A model generated the notes under the pieces. It was not told the DNA's origin, did no database searches, and saw only the letters and a program-made list of their open reading frames with translations. Made by a program: the position numbers and the translations under genes. Source: Colius striatus (Eukaryota > Chordata > Aves > Coliiformes > Coliidae). Taken from it: DNA of 64,000 bases. Positions 62,801-64,000 of this stretch are shown piece after piece (position 1 is the stretch's first letter; each line of letters begins with the position of its first letter). Location of the stretch: contig NC_084761.1 in NCBI RefSeq assembly GCF_028858725.1, positions 25,202,501 through 25,266,500 on the forward strand, written 5' to 3'.

Positions 62801-64000
62801 TGGGGCAAAGAGAGAAAAAAGGAGCCAGGTGCTTAAGTTCTATTTTTGTACTTCTGTCTATTCTGCACTACAGTTTCTCATGAGCAGATCACTTGTGCAC
62901 TGTACTCTACACACTTCCACCCAGTGATGATGTATGAGGGAACGGCATTGTGTGAAGAATTTAAGAGCCATGGCAAACTTTTGAGATAACACTGAGTAAC
63001 TATCAAGAGCAACTAATGCAAGTTCAGAAAGATATTTCCCCATACCTGTTAGGCCATTAGTTCTACTTAGGAAAGAGAGGCAGAGCAAAATAATTCATTT
63101 CTGTTAGCCTAATGGAAATTTGCAAAGCCTAAGAGAAGAAAACAAAAATTGTCCATGAGTGGTTTTCTCCCTCTCTGTGGGAAAGAGAAAGAAGAATCAC
63201 TTTAGCCGAAATGAACTGGCAAAATGTCAAAAAAGAAGTGTGGCCTTTGCATTTATTATTCCCAAATACTTCTAACTGACATCCTGTAACAAGATCTCTT
63301 TCTCATCAAGTCGCCTACCATTAGCACTCCCACAAGAGTCTTGAGATACAAGAACACTATTATCTTCATTTTCAAATGGAGAATAAAGGTAAGCTGAGGC
63401 TCAGTGGTTTCCCCAAAGCTGCAGCCTGAGACTGGTAACTGAAGCCAGGTTTCAAGTCACAAACTACTGACTTTGCAACGCTCTGTTCTTTCTCTCTTTA
63501 CTCTGCTGAAGGGCCTCAATTCGATGTCACTGAAAACAGCCTCCTTGGTTTACATATTCACTGAGAAGAAGAAAAGAATGCATAAATTATTCTAAAGGTG
63601 CCAGGAAAATAAGCACCCTCCCACCTCCACACTCTGCACGGCCATTCTCACCTGAAACAGCATAAGCCTTGACTCCCACAAGTAAAAGCAGAATTGGGCC
63701 CACAGAATTTTAGTTTGTTTAAGAGAAAATAAGTCTGGAGGCAAAACCAAAGCCTACATCGACTTGTTTTCTCTTCAGCCTTTATTAAGTTTCTAAAACA
63801 CATTGATCTCAATCTTCAAAGCCACTACTCATCAAAACCCTGAATAAGAGAGTGCTTCAACTGCAGACTGTGTGCAGCCCATGCCACCACCTAGATAACA
63901 CAACAGTTTTATCAAGAGGCACTAGGGTCTTACAGAGCTTTAATAATGCATCTGGAACTTAACTTGCTTACCCTATTTCTGTCCAGAACGTTTTGTATAT
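56891..64000. other. Region upstream of ANXA5, no gene recognised
   Basis: No CpG island, no repeat family and no conserved exon was recognised. Small unexplained items are a cysteine-rich minus frame at 59811-60119 and a duplicated 23-bp segment near 61945 and 62189. In mammals this side leads toward SMIM43 and EXOSC9, but none of their coding sequence is visible here. Confidence 0.6.

Noticed and set aside
1..64000. CRISPR array, bacterial operon, or replication origin
   Set aside because: No regularly spaced repeats, no close-packed genes, and intron-containing vertebrate gene structure with avian repeats throughout.

Overview
The window is a piece of a bird genome. It is AT-rich and intron-rich. 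It carries at least ten CR1/L3-type LINE fragments, several of which end in the CR1 hallmark of 8-bp ATTCTATG-like repeats, and LTR-type insertions with short target-site duplications. The CR1 consensus and the ERVL-like LTRs look more like a neoavian bird than chicken; that placement is inference. There is no bacterial, plasmid or viral gene organisation and I see no CRISPR array.

The one well-supported gene is annexin A5 (ANXA5) on the minus strand. Its CpG-island promoter is near 56.2 kb and its 3' end near 35.4 kb. I placed all twelve coding exons (numbered 2 to 13) by translation plus GT/AG splice sites. They join with consistent phases into 966 nt, giving an intact 321-residue protein with four annexin repeats. 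A non-coding first exon is separated from the ATG exon by an intron of only 82 bp.

Region by region: 1-35.4 kb is intergenic, downstream of ANXA5. It holds CR1 copies near 9.3, 15.6, 18.8-21.1, 26.5, 28.2 and 32.3-33.4 kb, an ancient LINE piece at 31.6-32.0 kb, a 986-bp LTR-like element at 12.7-13.7 kb, and a 429-bp solo LTR nested inside the 18.8-21.1 kb CR1. The interval 35.4-56.25 kb is ANXA5, with CR1 copies in introns 2 and 9 and an LTR-like piece in intron 11. The interval 56.25-64 kb is upstream of the gene: a CR1 starts about 0.3 kb from the inferred transcription start, and beyond it I recognise no gene.

I found no convincing novel system. The most useful observations are the nested insertion with a perfect 5-bp duplication, the large element with 12-bp inverted ends, the tiny first intron, possible sense-strand poly(A) signals in intron 11, and a few unrecognised open stretches. 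In mammals ANXA5 lies between QRFPR and the SMIM43/EXOSC9/CCNA2 block (general knowledge); I could not detect exons of those genes here.
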